Shown here in pieces: positions 63,897 to 64,000 of a stretch of DNA of 64,000 nucleotides. The position numbers were made by a program, and so were the translations under genes. The stretch is taken from the NCBI RefSeq assembly GCF_028435365.1, contig NZ_JAGTJJ010000017.1, forward strand, positions 127,580-191,579, given 5' to 3'. The notes beneath the pieces are model-generated. The model was not told the origin of the DNA and searched no databases. It was given only the letters and a program-made list of their open reading frames with translations. The DNA is from Polyangium jinanense. Its GTDB lineage: Bacteria > Myxococcota > Polyangia > Polyangiales > Polyangiaceae. Each line of letters begins with the position of its first letter. Position 1 is the stretch's first letter.

Positions 63897-64000
63897 GTGA
63901 GTAATTCCCGGCGTAACCCCGGCCCCGGGCCCCACCTCGCCGATGATGACGTCGGGGCCTTCGAGGTGACCGGCGCGCTCGACCCGCCGCACCTGGACGA
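63897..64000 (+). CDS. Possible start of a divergent gene (partial)
   Basis: From GTG 63897 an open frame (VSNSRRNPGPGPHLADDDVG, then EVTGALDPPHLDE) runs to the window edge. It has normal codon-position GC bias but only 34 codons are visible and the ribosome site is weak. No family can be named. Confidence 0.3.
   Translation, partial: MSNSRRNPGPGPHLADDDVGAFEVTGALDPPHLD

Overview
The window is about 70% GC by eye, with long antisense reading frames, GTG/TTG starts, many lipoproteins with long Ala/Pro/Ser linkers, membrane Ser/Thr kinases and thrombospondin-type-3 repeat proteins. It looks like a myxobacterial chromosome of the Sorangiineae/Polyangiaceae type. This is inferred from gene content only. 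No rRNA, tRNA or CRISPR array was seen.

Layout. 1-8.2 kb: partial EamA transporter; a convergent pair of a small EQSDK-repeat protein and a fused 2OG-Fe(II) oxygenase/ATP-grasp ligase; HtrA protease; ProC; a PI-PLC-like protein; a DUF2961 lipoprotein. 8.3-18.2 kb: membrane Ser/Thr kinase, metallophosphatase, Sfp-type phosphopantetheinyl transferase, alpha/beta hydrolase, L,D-transpeptidase and an orphan membrane histidine kinase. 18.2-28.1 kb: two hairpin-rich dispersed repeats flank a beta-propeller/zinc-ribbon gene pair; then come a ClpX-type zinc finger, an A/T-richer TPR-CHAT protease gene broken by an in-frame TAA, a DUF6607 lipoprotein, a third repeat and a siderophore-interacting reductase. 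28.3-34.9 kb: hisF and partners, a ParD/ParE-like toxin-antitoxin pair, a patatin lipase and the remains of an AAA ATPase/DUF4276 pair followed by a 43-bp tandem repeat. 35-40.5 kb: fatty-acid beta-oxidation operon (FadA and FadN types) and modBC with a STAS-like gene. 40.6-54 kb: mostly envelope and signalling genes (Ser/Thr kinase, vWA/TT3 surface protein, ParB-like protein, LolA-like lipoprotein), then an RluA-RlmI fusion and a Bcr/CflA exporter. 54-58.3 kb: a 1280-residue metallophosphoesterase-NACHT protein with a tryptophan-rich four-residue repeat, and a fourth dispersed repeat. 58.4-64 kb: an accessory tail with small unknown genes, a polymorphic-toxin/immunity remnant, two overlapping sigma factors, a zinc-finger protein of lower GC and an HTH protein with a divergent operator-like dyad.

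The best candidates for undescribed biology are the hydroxylase/ATP-grasp module with its EQSDK-repeat partner (0.7-2.7 kb), the metallophosphoesterase-NACHT-tetrad protein (54.1-57.9 kb), and the roughly 310-bp inverted-repeat element family, whose hairpins carry compensatory base changes between copies.
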